Part shown: piece after piece, positions 1-7,736 of the stretch | Position numbering within the stretch: the stretch's first letter is position 1 | Layout: each line of letters starts with the position of its first letter | Source: CAVUFH01 sp963740835 | GTDB taxonomy: Bacteria; Actinomycetota; Acidimicrobiia; IMCC26256; PALSA-610 | Assembly: GCA_963740835.1 (NCBI GenBank) | Contig: CAVUFH010000002.1 | Span: forward strand, 682,001-746,000 | Direction of reading: 5' to 3' | DNA: 64,000 nucleotides | Made by a program: the position numbers and the translations under genes | The notes under the pieces: model-generated | What the model was told of the DNA's origin: nothing | Seen by the model: only the letters and a program-made list of their open reading frames with translations | Databases searched by the model: none

Positions 1-746
1 AGAAGCAAGTCGAGCTGCGCCGCAAGGTGAAGTCGGCGATGACCTACCCGGCCGTCGTCGCGGTGCTGGTGCTCGTGATCGTGAGCGCGATGCTCCTGTT
101 CATCATCCCGATGTTCGAGGACCTGTACACGGAGCTCGGCGGCAAGCTGCCGCTGCCCACGCAGATCCTGATCAACATCTCCAAGATCGTCCGCACGTAC
201 TGGTGGCTCATCTTCGGTGGTGAAGCCGCCGCAGTGATCCTCTTCCGGAGATGGATCAAGACCGAAAGTGGTCGCAACCAGTGGGATGCGATGAAGCTGA
301 AGGCGCCGGTGTTCGGACCGCTCGTCCGCAAGACGGCGCTGGCCCGGTTCTCCCGCACGCTCTCGGCACTCGTGCGTTCGGGTGTGCCGATCCTCGAGTC
401 CCTCGACATCGTCGCCGAGACGGCCGGCAACCACGTGGTCGCCGAGGCGACCCGGGACACGCAGTCGGCCGTCAAACGTGGTGAACCGCTTGCCCGAAGA
501 CTCGAGGAACATCCCGTGTTCCCACCAATGGTCGTGCAGATGATGGCCGTCGGCGAGGAAACGGGTGCCATGGACGAGATGCTCGACAAGATCGCCGACT
601 TCTATGACCAAGAGGTCGAAGCGACGGTCGACGCACTCACGTCACTCATCGAACCGCTCCTCATCGTCGTGATGGGCGTCTGCGTCGGCGGCATGGTCAT
701 CTCGCTCTACATGCCGATGTTCAACATCATCAAGCTCATCAAGTAA
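1..746 (+). CDS. pilC: Type IV pilus inner-membrane platform protein PilC, C-terminal part
   Basis: The open frame enters from the left edge (first full codon at 3) and ends at TAA 744-746, giving the last 247 residues of a GspF/PilC protein. PilC is the polytopic platform protein that couples the cytoplasmic PilB/PilT ATPases to pilin polymerisation. A hydrophobic segment follows the RRKVKSAMTYP stretch, a second lies near WWLIFGGEAAAVILF, and the C-terminus ends in the usual hydrophobic hairpin before MPMFNIIKLIK. The repeated GspF signature is seen as LARFSRTLSALVRSGVPIL and the MVVQMMAVGEETG stretch. The true start and the upstream pilB/pilT genes lie outside the window. Confidence 0.93.
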   Translation, partial: KQVELRRKVKSAMTYPAVVAVLVLVIVSAMLLFIIPMFEDLYTELGGKLPLPTQILINISKIVRTYWWLIFGGEAAAVILFRRWIKTESGRNQWDAMKLKAPVFGPLVRKTALARFSRTLSALVRSGVPILESLDIVAETAGNHVVAEATRDTQSAVKRGEPLARRLEEHPVFPPMVVQMMAVGEETGAMDEMLDKIADFYDQEVEATVDALTSLIEPLLIVVMGVCVGGMVISLYMPMFNIIKLIK

Positions 747-786
747 CGCACACCCGCGTTCCAACCCGTTCGCCCGCCCGCGAACT

Positions 787-837
787 CGAACTGGCGTCAC
801 GCATGACCCGCAGAGGGTCACGTGTGACGCCAGTTCG
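787..837. terminator. Long inverted repeat between convergent genes (bidirectional terminator)
   Basis: The arms 787-809 and 815-837 pair over 23 positions with one G-U and one A-C mismatch around a 5-base loop. The repeat lies between the pilC stop and the stop of the minus-strand esterase gene, where a shared terminator is expected. A short T-rich stretch follows on the plus side. Confidence 0.8.
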
Positions 838-843
838 TTCGTT

Positions 844-1713
844 TCAGCGGGGGGCGTCGAAGAGGTAGCGGAGCGCGCGGGAGAGGTTGACGTGTTGGAC
901 GGTGACGTGGAACTCGTCGGGGAGCACGATGCTGTCGATCTCGAGGCTCGGATAGCCGCGGCTGCGCAGTGACGCGACCATGCGTTGCGTGTCAGCGGCC
1001 ATGTCGATGTAGCGGAGGCCGGCCTTGCGCCGCTCGTCCTCGGGGAGCCGGCTCGCCTCCCGCTGGCGGCCGTCGTGGTCCTCGTCGCTGCCGACCGCGA
1101 AGAACGCCTTCGCCGGCAGGTCGTCGTGCGTCTCGGCGTAGCGCGCTTCGTAGCCGAACATCATGTCGTCGTGCCACCACAGCGACGGGCTCCCGATGCC
1201 GTAGCGCGTGAACGTGTCGGGCCGGGTGAGCAGCACGTAGGTGCCGAACAAACCGCCGAGCGAGTGGCCGAAGTACATGGCGTCGCTCGGATCGACGCGG
1301 TAGCGGGACCGCACCCAAGGTTGCAATTCGTCGCGGAAGAACGTGAGGAAGCGATCGGCACCACCCATCAGTGCGTGCTCCGGGAACCACCGCTCGAAGC
1401 CGGGATCGAAGGTCGGGGTGAAGTCGCGCGCGCGGACGAGGATCGTCTCGTCGATGCCACCCATGCGGTAGCCGACGCCGACGACGAGGAGCGGCGGGAG
1501 GTGGGCGGAGAGCTGCATGAACCGAACCATCTCGACTGCGCCCGCGAACAGCCCGTTGGCGTCGGTGACGTAGAGCACTGCGGGCGAGGCGATGGCGGTG
1601 TCGTCGGTGGCGCCGCAGTGCCCGACGAAGATCTTGAACTTCTCGCCGACCGCGTCCGAGTCGAGGTAGTGGACTTCGGTGCCGGCCAAGGGTGACGTGT
1701 CGTCGCTACTCAC
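844..1713 (-). CDS. Alpha/beta-hydrolase esterase (IroE/Fes-like putative esterase family)
   Basis: This 289-residue protein has the nucleophile elbow GHSLGG, with the serine near residue 151, preceded by the strand SDAMYF. An acidic segment (SDEDHDG) and a late histidine (EFHVTVQH) could complete the triad. The overall pattern resembles the putative esterase family that includes enterochelin and S-formylglutathione hydrolase-type enzymes; the substrate cannot be told. No signal peptide is visible, so it is probably cytoplasmic. The GTG start at 1713 follows the phosphotransferase stop (1728-1730) by 14 bases, so the two are probably co-transcribed. Without the upstream frameshift the two proteins are separate, not a fusion. 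Confidence 0.72.
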   Translation of the reverse strand: MSSDDTSPLAGTEVHYLDSDAVGEKFKIFVGHCGATDDTAIASPAVLYVTDANGLFAGAVEMVRFMQLSAHLPPLLVVGVGYRMGGIDETILVRARDFTPTFDPGFERWFPEHALMGGADRFLTFFRDELQPWVRSRYRVDPSDAMYFGHSLGGLFGTYVLLTRPDTFTRYGIGSPSLWWHDDMMFGYEARYAETHDDLPAKAFFAVGSDEDHDGRQREASRLPEDERRKAGLRYIDMAADTQRMVASLRSRGYPSLEIDSIVLPDEFHVTVQHVNLSRALRYLFDAPR

Positions 1714-1727
1714 GCGGAGCCCTTCGT

Positions 1728-2799
1728 TCAGCCGTCGAGCGCGGTGAGGCCCGCGGTCAGGAGTGCGTCGCCGAGGCGGCGCAGGAACCCTTGTTGGGAG
1801 TCGTCGACCGCCGGGAACGAGATCGCGTGCTCGCACCGGGCACCGTAGGCGAGGTGGTACACCATGCGCGCCGCGATGACCGAGCGTGCTGGCGGCGCCG
1901 AATGGTTCGCCGCGAGCGGTCTCGTAGTCGGCGAGGAAACTGCGCATGGCCGCGTACGACGGGAAGTGCTCGCCGATCGGGCGCGACCAGTCGACGCTGT
2001 GGGTGACCATCGCGTTCGCCACCGAGAAGACCTCGGGTTCGGTGCAGACACTGTCCCAGTCGTAGATCGCCACGATGGCACCATCGGCGACGTTGACGTT
2101 CTCGATCCGCCAGTCGCCGTGCACGAGGACGGGCGCGTCCAGGGTTGCGGCATCGAGCGCGCGACGGGCGCGCGTCGCGAGCTCGTCGATCCATGCCGCG
2201 CCGTCCGCCGTCGCGGCGAAATCGAACCGCGGCGAGTGTGGCTCGGGGAACAGTGCGGTTGCCGGCATCGCCATCGGGTGCGAGAGCGCCGGGTACTGGT
2301 CCAGGTCGAGCGTGTGCCCGAGCGTGACGAACTCGGCGAGTCCGGCTGCGAGCGCGCGCCGCACCGTCGGGTCGTGACCGTCGGCCCTCGGGCCGCCGGG
2401 GAGGAACGCGTCGGCGGTCATGTGCACCGCGCCGTACCCGACCGGCGCGACGAGGGGTTCGGGGCCGGGGAGCCCGTGCGCGACGAGCACTTGCTGCGCG
2501 CGGTGACTCGCGGCGAGGTACGCGGACGTCAGCCCGGGCCGGTGCACCTTCACGACGACGTCGCGGCCGTCCGCGAGATGGAGCCCATGGACGCTTCCGC
2601 TGCTCGAGTCGAAGAACAGGTAGTGGTCGATCGCGGTGCCGAGATGATCGCGACACCACCCGTCGACGGCGTGGGCGATCGCGTCCGGATCGTTCGTCCC
2701 GAACGCCGTGCGTTCGAGCGGGAGTGCGACGCCGCCCCACTCGACGACCCGGGCCGCGATCACCTGACCGAGTCCCGCGGCCCGGGACGGTTCGTTCAC
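1728..2799 (-). CDS. Aminoglycoside/choline-kinase-like phosphotransferase, interrupted by an apparent 1-base frameshift
   Basis: The N-terminal 300 residues read from GTG 2799 and carry APH-family hallmarks: an ATP lysine in VVVKV (about residue 84), the Brenner motif VLVHGDWRIENV (about 224-235) and the metal aspartate in YDWDS (about 247). After FLADYETARGEPFGAA the sensible frame changes: the natural C-terminus (SVIAARMVYHLAYGARCEH through LTALDG) continues in another frame to TGA 1728-1730. One extra base around 1886-1898 explains this. Left unrepaired, the first frame runs on into the esterase and looks like a false 651-residue fusion. The substrate is unknown; the family phosphorylates small hydroxylated molecules or proteins. 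It could be a sequencing error or a recent pseudogene. Confidence 0.7.
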
Positions 2800-2812
2800 C
2801 GGGCTCCGGGGT

Positions 2813-3835
2813 TCACCGGCGTACGGGTTCGGACGCCGGGGTGGTGCGCGCCTTGGGTGCGAGCCGCCGGGCGGACGCGATCACGAGGCCGGTTCCACCA
2901 CCGAGGGCGAAGGCCACCAGTGCGCGCACGGCGGGTGCCGCGAGCGACGACGGCAGTTGTGAACGGAACCACGACGCGACGTCGCCGACGCCGCCGGCCA
3001 CGATGAACGTGACCGCCGCGATGAGCACGAACGGCGCGCTCGACTCTTCGTCCGTGCGCGAGACGCGTGTCAGTGCGAACACGCCGACCGCGATCGCGAC
3101 GAACGAAAGGACTTGCGCGCCGAATTGACCGGCGATTGTGGTCGCGACCTCGGACCAGCTGCCCACCACGTGCAACAATTCGGCCCAGACGAGCAGCGCA
3201 AGGGTCAACGACACGGTCAGGCGCCACGCGCGCTGTGCAGCAAGCACGATCACGCCGACGATCGCGAGCGTCAGCACCAGCCACGGCCACCACGGACCGG
3301 GCGTGACCCAGGCCAGATCGCCCTGCACGACGACGGGACGTCCGTCGACGGTGAGCGGCACCGACCACTGCGATGCCTCGAACGCACCGGTGCCCATGTA
3401 GTGCGCACGGTGGTCGTGCCAACGGACGTGATCGGCATCGCTCAGCTTGCGCCATTCGGGTGGCGCGGACGCGTCGTAGCGAGTCGGGATCTTGGCGGGT
3501 GCGCTGAACGAGCGATTCTGGAACACGGCCGGGGAGCGCGTGTTCTCGTAGACACCGTCGGGGCCGACGCGGAGGTACGGCTCGTTCTCGTAGCCGTTGA
3601 CGACGACGCGTGCGTCCGAGCCGTTGGTGAGCTCGAGCCGGCGCCCGTTCTCGACCACCTGCACGTCGATGCCCGGCGTCGCGGGCACGATCGAGAGTAC
3701 GCGGCTCCGCACGTTCGTCGGCTGCAACCCCCCGACGCCGTGCGCGGCGGCCGGCGCGGCGTCGAGCGCGAGCACGCTGGCCGCGAACGCGCTGCACAGG
3801 AACGCGAAGGTGCACAACGTCCGACCGAGCCGCAT
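2813..3835 (-). CDS. Secreted/membrane protein of unknown function with an N-terminal signal peptide
   Basis: This 340-residue protein starts MRLGRTLCTFAFLC and has a signal-like hydrophobic stretch ending near APAAAHG. A polar domain of about 120 residues follows, with the histidine-rich HVRWHDHRAHYMG, and then about five hydrophobic segments (WWPWLVLTLAIVGVIVLAA, TVSLTLALLVWAELL, VLSFVAIAVGVFAL, FVLIAAVTFIVAGG, and one near ALVAFALGGGTGLVIA). A short basic tail ends the protein. The layout suggests an extracytoplasmic domain anchored by a membrane bundle. The family is not recognised with certainty. ATG 3835 was chosen because it places the signal peptide at the N-terminus. The gene sits 13 bases upstream of the phosphotransferase, so it is probably in the same operon. 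Confidence 0.6.
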   Translation of the reverse strand: MRLGRTLCTFAFLCSAFAASVLALDAAPAAAHGVGGLQPTNVRSRVLSIVPATPGIDVQVVENGRRLELTNGSDARVVVNGYENEPYLRVGPDGVYENTRSPAVFQNRSFSAPAKIPTRYDASAPPEWRKLSDADHVRWHDHRAHYMGTGAFEASQWSVPLTVDGRPVVVQGDLAWVTPGPWWPWLVLTLAIVGVIVLAAQRAWRLTVSLTLALLVWAELLHVVGSWSEVATTIAGQFGAQVLSFVAIAVGVFALTRVSRTDEESSAPFVLIAAVTFIVAGGVGDVASWFRSQLPSSLAAPAVRALVAFALGGGTGLVIASARRLAPKARTTPASEPVRR

Positions 3836-3896
3836 CACGACATCGTCGCACCCGCGGCCCGGGCCGAGCGGATCAAACCCCGGTTCGCCGCAGCCG

Positions 3897-4472
3897 TCAC
3901 CGCCCGAAGACACCGTCGTGGATGAGGTCGAACGCGACCAGGGCCATCGCGACCGCGGTGAAGGCACCGAAGGCGCGGGCCGTGCGGCCACGGGGTGGGT
4001 GCGTCCAGGCGGCCACGACACCCGTGGTGACCAGGACCGCGAGCAATGCACCGCCGATGGTCGCGCCGCGCCCGAACTCGGCGGCCCACGCGATCGCGGC
4101 CGCCGTCGGCGCCGGCCCGGCCAGGAGCGGCACGCCGTACGGCCAGCACGCAAGCCGGAGCGGTCGGGCCGACGGGTACGCCGTCACCCGGCCGGCGGGT
4201 CCTTGCCAGAGCAGGTCGAGGGCGGGGACGATCACCACGATCCCGGCCGCGAGCTCGGCCGCGCCGGGGGAGACGCGGAGCCAGTCGAGGATCGGGTCGG
4301 CCACCCCGGCGATGAGGGCGAGGACGGCGAACGCGACGACGCCACCCATGAGCGCGATCGTGATTCGTTCCCGGTGCGTCCGCCCTTCGGCGAGCGTTGC
4401 GACGCCGATCGCGGCCGCGGTCGGGTCGAGCAGGACGAACACGAACACCGCGATTCGGAGTGCGTCGTTCAC
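3897..4472 (-). CDS. MarC-like integral membrane protein
   Basis: This 191-residue protein is almost wholly hydrophobic, with about six membrane segments. Its beginning (ALRIAVFVFVLLDPTAAAIG) and the later LRVSPGAAELAAGIVVIVPALDLLW resemble the MarC family, where LDP and a glycine-rich helix before a LDML-like motif recur. MarC proteins have no settled function despite the name. GTG 4472 was chosen because the residues upstream in the same frame are low-complexity out-of-frame sequence. It lies 13 bases after the stop of the 4486-5640 gene and is probably co-transcribed with it. Confidence 0.58.
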   Translation of the reverse strand: MNDALRIAVFVFVLLDPTAAAIGVATLAEGRTHRERITIALMGGVVAFAVLALIAGVADPILDWLRVSPGAAELAAGIVVIVPALDLLWQGPAGRVTAYPSARPLRLACWPYGVPLLAGPAPTAAAIAWAAEFGRGATIGGALLAVLVTTGVVAAWTHPPRGRTARAFGAFTAVAMALVAFDLIHDGVFGR

Positions 4473-4485
4473 GGGATCTCCCGTC

Positions 4486-5640
4486 TCATCGGTGCTCCGG
4501 TTCGAGGAGGTCGGCGAGGCCCAAGAGGCCCGTGATCGGGTGTTGCTCGTCGTCCATGCGGCTCTGCCCCGAGTCGAACCACGCGCCGCGCAGGCGGGGG
4601 TCGTCGCCCCCGCGCTGGCGGGCGATGAGCAGACCTGCGCCGCACTCCGCGCTCCCGCGGATGTCGCGGCGTAGGTCGGCGAGACGGTGGTCGCTGCGGG
4701 CGAGGTGCGCGAGCGCAGCTTGACCCTCGACCCACGTGCCGAGCGCGGCCGCGCGCCGCGGCGGTCCGTGTGTCCACGAGTAGGGCGCGCCACTGTCCTT
4801 CTGCGCTTCCCAGCGGATGAGCGCGGCGAACCGGCCCGAGAGCAACCGGGCGTAGTCGGCTTCGGCGTCGCCGATCGGCCAGGCCGCCATCTCCGCGAAC
4901 GCGTGCGCCGCCCAGTGGTCGTTCAACGGGCCGACGGGCACGAAGTCGCGATCGTTCCGTTCGGTGGACACGAAGCGCGCGGCCCGCAGCGCAGCATTGC
5001 GGTACGTGTCGTCGGGAAGCGCATTTTGCAACCGCGCGAGGGCCCACATCGCTTCGCTCGCGTAGTACTGCGAGAGGGTGATGCGATCGATCTGCCGCGT
5101 CATCGGGTCGTAGGAAACGTAGAAGTCGCCGTTGTCGCGTTGCATCGACACGATGAAATCGCCGAGCGCACGCATTGTGTCGTCGAACTGGGTGCTTCCG
5201 GTGGCTGCGCGTCGTTCGGCGAGGGCGGCGAGCATCAACGCGGCCCCACCCAACGGCGCGGTGCCGTCGGCTTCGGTGAGCGCGACGCCGTCCGCGTTCG
5301 TCGCGAGGTTGTCGAGCATCCACGCAGTCGCGCGGTCGCCCGCGGCGAGCGCGCCCTCGTCGTTCGTCGCGGTCGCGATCTGGTAGAGCGCGAGCGTCGC
5401 GCCCGCGTGGCGCACGCTCGAGTACCCGCCGAGGTCGTTGCCGGCACTGTCGATCTGGTAGCGGAACGTCCCGTCGGGGAGCTGGTTCGCGACGAGCCAG
5501 CCCGCGGCCTTCTCCGCCGCGGCGCGTGCTTCGGTCGCGGTCGGCGCCGGGCACGCCTCGGGCGCGGCGACCGTGACGCGCGCGCCGGCGAGGACGACGG
5601 CGCACGTCACGAGGAGCGCCCAGAGGCGGCGGGTGACCAC
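4486..5640 (-). CDS. Exported alpha/alpha-barrel (terpenoid-cyclase-fold) protein, function unknown
   Basis: This 384-residue protein begins with a signal peptide (VTRRLWALLVTCAVVLAGARVTVA, cleaved near APEAC). The mature part shows repeated helical hairpins with motifs such as AAGWLVANQLPDGTFRY, GALALYQIA-like helices, QRDNGDFYVSYD and HAFAEMAAWP, typical of the terpenoid cyclase/prenyltransferase barrel. No DxDD-type cyclase motif is seen, so a cyclase activity is not claimed. GTG 5640 was preferred to the TTG at 5682 because it starts directly at the signal peptide. This is the first gene of the minus-strand group 5640-844 and is divergent from pilin 1. Confidence 0.62.
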   Translation of the reverse strand: MVTRRLWALLVTCAVVLAGARVTVAAPEACPAPTATEARAAAEKAAGWLVANQLPDGTFRYQIDSAGNDLGGYSSVRHAGATLALYQIATATNDEGALAAGDRATAWMLDNLATNADGVALTEADGTAPLGGAALMLAALAERRAATGSTQFDDTMRALGDFIVSMQRDNGDFYVSYDPMTRQIDRITLSQYYASEAMWALARLQNALPDDTYRNAALRAARFVSTERNDRDFVPVGPLNDHWAAHAFAEMAAWPIGDAEADYARLLSGRFAALIRWEAQKDSGAPYSWTHGPPRRAAALGTWVEGQAALAHLARSDHRLADLRRDIRGSAECGAGLLIARQRGGDDPRLRGAWFDSGQSRMDDEQHPITGLLGLADLLEPEHR

Positions 5641-5678
5641 GGTCCCGATCCTGCCCCGAACGCCGTCGGACTGTCTCC

Positions 5679-5706
5679 TCAAGCACGTTCCCGAAGCTGC
5701 CGATAG
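5679..5706 (+). promoter_or_regulatory. Sigma-28/WhiG-like promoter upstream of pilin 1
   Basis: TCAAG (5679-5683), 15 bases, then GCCGATAG (5699-5706). This resembles the sigma-28 family consensus TAAA-N15-GCCGATAA, and the same arrangement recurs before pilin 2, pilin 3 and the pilM operon. A start site near 5713 would put the hairpin at 5728-5770 in the leader. Confidence 0.6.
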
Positions 5707-5727
5707 CAGGCATTGCGGAAGGGCTCC

Positions 5728-5770
5728 ATGACCCCTTTCGCGGCATGGACGGATTTTCGAAAGGGGTCAT
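5728..5770 (+). promoter_or_regulatory. 13-bp perfect inverted repeat that can mask the pilin 1 ribosome binding site
   Basis: The left arm 5728-5740 (ATGACCCCTTTCG) is the exact reverse complement of the right arm 5758-5770 (CGAAAGGGGTCAT), with a 17-base loop. The right arm contains the GAAAGGGG ribosome binding site for GTG 5775. In RNA it would sequester the site; in DNA it could be a protein operator. An in-frame ATG (5745) lies in the loop and is an alternative start. Confidence 0.65.
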
Positions 5771-5774
5771 ACCA

Positions 5775-6257
5775 GTGCAGTTGATTCAGTCCATCAAGTC
5801 CCGTCGGGACGAGGACGAGGGGTTCACGCTCATCGAGCTCATGGTCGTGGTGTTGATCATTGCGATCTTGATCGCGATCGCGATCCCGACCTTCCTCGGT
5901 GCCCGTCAGCGGGCGCAGGACCGTGCGGCGCAGTCCGACATCCGGAACGGCCTCACGGCAGAGAAGACCTTCTACACCGACGTCGAGTCGTACTCGGCCG
6001 TCACTGCTTCGATGAAGGCGATCGAGCCGTCGCTGCAGTGGGGCACGAAGACGATCGTGACCGTCGGTGACGTGACGGCCGGTGACGGCAACGTCGTCTG
6101 CCTCGAGCAGAAGTCGAAGTCGAACAAGATGTTCGCCCTCGCGGACGTTGCTACCGGTTCGAGCGCCGGCACGTACTACAACTCGGACGCCACTGGTGCA
6201 TCGGTGTGCTCCACAACGGTGGCGACCGTCGCCGGCTGGAAGACGACCGGCTGGTAA
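5775..6257 (+). CDS. pilA: Type IV major pilin, copy 1 of 3
   Basis: This 160-residue prepilin has a short basic leader (MQLIQSIKSRRDEDEG) and the class III signal G|FTLIELMVVVLI, so PilD would cut after Gly16 and methylate Phe17. Glu at mature position 5 (FTLIE) is present. The hydrophobic assembly helix spans about residues 17-42, followed by a soluble domain. Two cysteines (about 108 and 145) may form the C-terminal disulfide loop. Residues 1-129 are identical in the three copies; only the tip differs. GTG 5775 was chosen because all three copies share GTGCAGTTGATTCAG after an AAGGGG site. Pilin polymerises into the surface fibre. A stem-loop terminator follows at once, so each copy seems to be its own transcript. 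Confidence 0.93.
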   Translation: MQLIQSIKSRRDEDEGFTLIELMVVVLIIAILIAIAIPTFLGARQRAQDRAAQSDIRNGLTAEKTFYTDVESYSAVTASMKAIEPSLQWGTKTIVTVGDVTAGDGNVVCLEQKSKSNKMFALADVATGSSAGTYYNSDATGASVCSTTVATVAGWKTTGW

Positions 6258-6282
6258 GTCGACCGATACCGAGCAATGTGAC

Positions 6283-6310
6283 GGAGGTCCGGGGTTCGCC
6301 CCGGACCTTC
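6283..6310 (+). terminator. Stem-loop terminator after pilin 1
   Basis: AGGTCCGGGG (6285-6294) pairs perfectly with CCCCGGACCT (6299-6308) around a TTCG tetraloop, and the stem extends by two more pairs. It starts 25 bases after the pilin 1 stop. Confidence 0.85.
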
Positions 6311-6365
6311 CTCGCGTCTGCGTCTCGATGCACCTAACGGGCCGACTCTTCCCGGAATTGGATGG

Positions 6366-6393
6366 TTAAGGCGCGACCTCACAACTCCGATAT
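6366..6393 (+). promoter_or_regulatory. Sigma-28/WhiG-like promoter upstream of pilin 2
   Basis: TTAAG (6366-6370), 15 bases, then TCCGATAT (6386-6393). This is the same spacing and core as before pilin 1, pilin 3 and pilM, and the closest of the four to a TAA-type -35. Confidence 0.6.
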
Positions 6394-6420
6394 GCATAGT
6401 GGCGAGGAAGTGCCGGGCAC

Positions 6421-6455
6421 GACCCCTCGCTTGTCCAGACCACAGGAAAGGGGTC
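6421..6455 (+). promoter_or_regulatory. Short inverted repeat over the pilin 2 ribosome binding site
   Basis: GACCCCT (6421-6427) can pair with AGGGGTC (6449-6455), which holds the Shine-Dalgarno sequence for GTG 6461. The stem is 7 bp with a 21-base loop, much weaker than the 13-bp version before pilin 1. A competing GCGAGG/CCTCGC pairing is also possible in this leader. Confidence 0.4.
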
Positions 6456-6460
6456 TAGCA

Positions 6461-6943
6461 GTGCAGTTGATTCAGTCCATCAAGTCCCGCCGGGACGAGG
6501 ACGAGGGATTCACGCTCATCGAGCTCATGGTCGTGGTGTTGATCATTGCCATCTTGATCGCGATCGCCATCCCGACCTTCCTCGGTGCCCGTCAGCGGGC
6601 GCAGGACCGTGCGGCGCAGTCCGACATCCGGAACGGCCTCACGGCAGAGAAGACCTTCTACACCGACGTCGAGTCGTACTCGGCCGTCACTGCTTCGATG
6701 AAGGCGATCGAGCCGTCGCTGCAGTGGGGCACGAAGACGATCGTGACCGTCGGTGACGTGACGGCCGGTGACGGCAACGTCGTCTGCCTCGAGCAGAAGT
6801 CGAAGTCGAACAAGATGTTCGCCCTCGCGGACGTTGCTACCGGTTCGAGCGCCGGCACGTACTACAACTCGGACGCCAGTGGTGCGTCGATCTGCTCCAC
6901 AACGGTGGCCACCGTCGCCGGCTGGAAGACGACCGGCTGGTAA
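6461..6943 (+). CDS. pilA: Type IV major pilin, copy 2 of 3
   Basis: This 160-residue prepilin differs from copy 1 at two residues near the C-terminal cysteine (SDASGASIC instead of SDATGASVC). The leader, cleavage site G|FTLIE, assembly helix and the first 129 residues are the same, and the nucleotide sequence is nearly identical too, which suggests recent duplication or gene conversion. The GTG start lies 5 bases after an AAGGGGTC site. It has its own promoter-like element at 6366-6393 and its own terminator at 6967-7000. It should be processed by the PilD encoded at 9597. Which copy is the main structural subunit cannot be told. Confidence 0.93.
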   Translation: MQLIQSIKSRRDEDEGFTLIELMVVVLIIAILIAIAIPTFLGARQRAQDRAAQSDIRNGLTAEKTFYTDVESYSAVTASMKAIEPSLQWGTKTIVTVGDVTAGDGNVVCLEQKSKSNKMFALADVATGSSAGTYYNSDASGASICSTTVATVAGWKTTGW

Positions 6944-6966
6944 GCCGATCCCTTCCGCAAAGCGTT

Positions 6967-7000
6967 GAAGGAGGCCCGGGCTTCGGCCCGGGTCTTCTTC
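6967..7000 (+). terminator. Stem-loop terminator after pilin 2
   Basis: Arms 6967-6981 and 6986-7000 form a 15-bp stem (two G-U pairs) with a TTCG loop, 23 bases after the stop. The right arm ends in TCTTCTTC. Confidence 0.85.
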
Positions 7001-7055
7001 ACGTTCCCTTTGCGCGCGCTCGGCGCGACATCCGACGCGCGGTCCGAGCGCGCCC

Positions 7056-7083
7056 TCAAGCCACGCTCCGTGGTCTCCGATAC
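7056..7083 (+). promoter_or_regulatory. Sigma-28/WhiG-like promoter upstream of pilin 3
   Basis: TCAAG (7056-7060), 15 bases, then TCCGATAC (7076-7083). The downstream leader shares the CTTGTCCAGACCACAG block with pilin 2, but no arm complementary to the AAGGGGTCA ribosome binding site was found. Confidence 0.58.
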
Positions 7084-7151
7084 CCATGCAGGCGAGGAAA
7101 TTCCGATCATTCCGCCTCGCTTGTCCAGACCACAGAGAAGGGGTCACACCA

Positions 7152-7643
7152 GTGCAGTTGATTCAGTCCATCAAGTCCCGTCGGGACGAGGACGAAGGGT
7201 TCACGCTCATCGAGCTCATGGTCGTGGTGTTGATCATTGCCATCTTGATCGCGATCGCCATCCCCACGTTCCTCGGTGCCCGTCAGCGGGCGCAGGACCG
7301 TGCGGCGCAGTCCGACATCCGGAACGGCCTCACGGCAGAGAAGACCTTCTACACCGACGTCGAGTCGTACTCGGCCGTCACTGCTTCGATGAAGGCGATC
7401 GAGCCGTCGCTGCAGTGGGGGACGAAGACGATCGTGACCGTCGGTGACGTGACGGCCGGTGACGGCAACGTCGTCTGCCTCGAGCAGAAGTCGAAGTCGA
7501 ACAAGATGTTCGCCCTCGCGGACGTTGCTACCGGTTCGACCGCAGGCACGTACTACAAGTCCAACGCGGCTGGTACGTCGATCTGCGCAGTCGCCCCGGC
7601 CGGCTTCACCGCCGGGAACGGCTGGAAGACCACGGGCTGGTAG
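7152..7643 (+). CDS. pilA: Type IV major pilin, copy 3 of 3 (divergent C-terminal tip)
   Basis: This 163-residue prepilin is identical to the other copies through residue 129, including the leader, the G|FTLIE cleavage site and the assembly helix. Its C-terminal tip is different: TAGTYYKSNAAGTSIC is followed by a longer segment (AVAPAGFTAGNGWKTTGW). The change begins abruptly, as expected if the shared 5' part is kept uniform by conversion while the exposed tip varies. The GTG start follows GAAGGGGTC. Unlike copies 1 and 2, no complementary arm masks this site, so it may be translated most freely. A strong terminator follows. Confidence 0.93.
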   Translation: MQLIQSIKSRRDEDEGFTLIELMVVVLIIAILIAIAIPTFLGARQRAQDRAAQSDIRNGLTAEKTFYTDVESYSAVTASMKAIEPSLQWGTKTIVTVGDVTAGDGNVVCLEQKSKSNKMFALADVATGSTAGTYYKSNAAGTSICAVAPAGFTAGNGWKTTGW

Positions 7644-7668
7644 TCCGAGCCACTGACCGGAACTGAGG

Positions 7669-7700
7669 AACGGTCCCGGGCTCTGGCCCGGGACCGTTTT
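7669..7700 (+). terminator. Intrinsic terminator after pilin 3
   Basis: AACGGTCCCGGGC (7669-7681) pairs perfectly with GCCCGGGACCGTT (7686-7698) around a 4-base loop and runs into TTTTCC, a classic intrinsic terminator 26 bases after the stop. Confidence 0.92.
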
Positions 7701-7736
7701 CCTTCAGGAACTCCGGTGTCCGGACGACGTGACGAC

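Noticed and set aside
844..2799. A single 651-residue phosphotransferase-esterase fusion
   Set aside because: The join region is arginine/proline-rich out-of-frame sequence; the true phosphotransferase C-terminus is in another frame, and a GTG start for the esterase lies at 1713.
5745..5775. ATG 5745 as the pilin 1 start
   Set aside because: It is in frame but lies in the hairpin loop and is absent from the other two copies, which share the GTG start and leader. Kept as an alternative only.
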